In this document: in pieces, positions 5,046 to 5,632 of the stretch
How positions within the stretch are numbered: the first letter of the stretch is position 1
How the letters are laid out: each line of letters starts with the position of its first letter
NCBI GenBank assembly: GCA_001780895.1
Contig: MFJJ01000053.1
Coordinates: forward strand, 1 to 5,632
Length of the DNA stretch: 5,632 nucleotides
DNA from: Candidatus Gottesmanbacteria bacterium RIFCSPHIGHO2_01_FULL_46_14
Lineage (GTDB): Bacteria > Patescibacteriota > Microgenomatia > UBA10105 > UBA927
Direction of reading: 5' to 3'
Translations under genes and position numbers: made by a program
The notes under the pieces: generated by a model
What the model was told of the DNA's origin: nothing
Database searches by the model: none
Seen by the model: only the letters and a program-made list of their open reading frames with translations

Positions 5046-5061
5046 TGGTGCAAGAGTTCTT

Positions 5062-5090
5062 ATTGTACCCTACAGGTCCACTTTGGTCAA
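5062..5090 (-). promoter_or_regulatory. Sigma70-type promoter for the infA-rpsI block, TTGACC-N17-TACAAT
   Basis: On the minus strand TTGACC (5090-5085) and TACAAT (5067-5062) are separated by exactly 17 bases, and each matches consensus at five of six positions. The -35 lies inside the last codons of map and the spacer covers the map stop codon (5070-5072). The predicted start is near 5055-5057, giving a leader of about 50 bases before infA that includes the hairpin at 5027-5045. The promoter is predicted from sequence only. Confidence 0.65.
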
Positions 5091-5632
5091 TACTACCGGT
5101 CGGGCTGCTCCAATCGCTAGTGTATGCTCAAAAACTGCCGCCCGCGAGTGGTCTCGTGTTGCTACCGTCCAGCCATCCGGATGGTCGTAATTAACTTCAC
5201 CCGATCCCATGGCATAAATAGCTTCTATGGCAATAGTCATTCCTTCTTGAAGCGCTGGGGTATCTTCAATCTTCCCGCGAAGAAACCCCGGTATTTGCGG
5301 CTCTTCATGGAGCGCCTTTCCGACCCCATGGCCGACTAACGACTTGACAATGCTAAACCCCGCTCCAACAATCGTGTCTTCCAGGGCCTTAGAAATATGG
5401 CCGATGTGATTGCCTAATATAGCTTGTTCAATAGCCTTCCACAGCGCCTCTTCCCCTACACGTAAAAATTCGTTCGTTCCGCCGCCAATAATTTTGGTCC
5501 ACGCCGTATCCGTATGAAATCCTTTATAAAGCATTCCAACGTCGATCGTGAATATATCTCCGTCTTTAAGTTTGTAATTTGTCGGTATACCATGCACGAC
5601 CACATCGTTCACACAGAGACACGTTGCCCATT
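5070..5632 (-). CDS. map: Methionine aminopeptidase type I (partial, N-terminus beyond the window)
   Basis: Map removes the N-terminal methionine from nascent proteins using a dinuclear metal centre. The frame is open to the right edge; the codons before the GTG at 5610-5612 read WATCLC, continuing the family sequence before VNDVVVHG. The start is therefore outside, with roughly the first 70 residues missing by comparison with E. coli Map. All catalytic residues visible in this part are present: the HGIP histidine (E. coli H79), the aspartates of TIDVG (D97) and FHTDT (D108), the histidine of VGHGVG (H171), HEEP (H178), the glutamate of GMTIAIE (E204) and that of VFEHT (E235). It is the standard neighbour upstream of infA (secY-adk-map-infA). 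A promoter-like sequence overlaps its 3' end, and the TAG stop is at 5070-5072. Confidence 0.97.
   Translation of the reverse strand, partial: WATCLCVNDVVVHGIPTNYKLKDGDIFTIDVGMLYKGFHTDTAWTKIIGGGTNEFLRVGEEALWKAIEQAILGNHIGHISKALEDTIVGAGFSIVKSLVGHGVGKALHEEPQIPGFLRGKIEDTPALQEGMTIAIEAIYAMGSGEVNYDHPDGWTVATRDHSRAAVFEHTLAIGAARPVVLTKVDL

Noticed and set aside
1..5632. CRISPR arrays, tRNA or rRNA genes, insertion sequences
   Set aside because: No regularly spaced direct repeats, no cloverleaf-like or rRNA-like sequence and no transposase fragments were seen on either strand.

Overview
The window is a bacterial chromosomal segment dominated by the distal part of the spc/alpha ribosomal-protein superoperon on the minus strand. 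A two-gene toxin-antitoxin cassette on the plus strand runs into it from the left. Reading the minus strand in the direction of transcription, the order is map (methionine aminopeptidase, cut by the right edge), infA, rpmJ, rpsM, rpsK, rpsD, rpoA, rplQ, rplM, rpsI and a small unrecognised gene for an 88-residue putative metal-binding protein.

The small gene sizes, very tight packing, a cysteine-free S4, lineage-specific basic/acidic tails on S13 and L17 and overall diverged ribosomal proteins suggest an uncultivated small-genome lineage. Candidate Phyla Radiation/Patescibacteria is my best guess, but this is inference and there is no taxonomic marker proof here. UGA is used as a normal stop by rplM, rplQ, rpoA and the toxin gene, so the UGA-glycine code of Gracilibacteria/SR1 is excluded.

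Layout: 34-390 RelE/HigB-type toxin (+); 387-416 antitoxin promoter with an embedded perfect palindromic operator; 422-709 XRE-family antitoxin (+); 710-738 a short convergent gap with no visible terminator; 739-1005 the unknown gene (-); 1024-5006 ten tightly spaced translation/transcription genes (-); 5007-5069 the infA leader; 5070-5632 map (-). No gene-free stretch exceeds about 65 bases.

How it works together: the minus-strand cluster makes components of the 30S subunit (S13, S11, S4, S9) and 50S subunit (L36, L17, L13), initiation factor IF-1 and the RNA polymerase alpha subunit, with Map trimming the N-terminal methionine of new proteins. From rpsK to rpsI most junctions are overlaps or very short gaps (TAATG, ATGA twice, one 20-base overlap), so translation is probably coupled. 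A strong promoter-like sequence (TTGACC-N17-TACAAT) lies across the end of map. It is followed by a hairpin with a T-tract in the infA leader, so the infA-to-rpsI block may have its own promoter and an attenuator or translational switch. The toxin-antitoxin pair looks autoregulated: a perfect 10-bp inverted repeat sits between and over the -35 and -10 of an antitoxin promoter that appears to start transcription at the ATG (leaderless).
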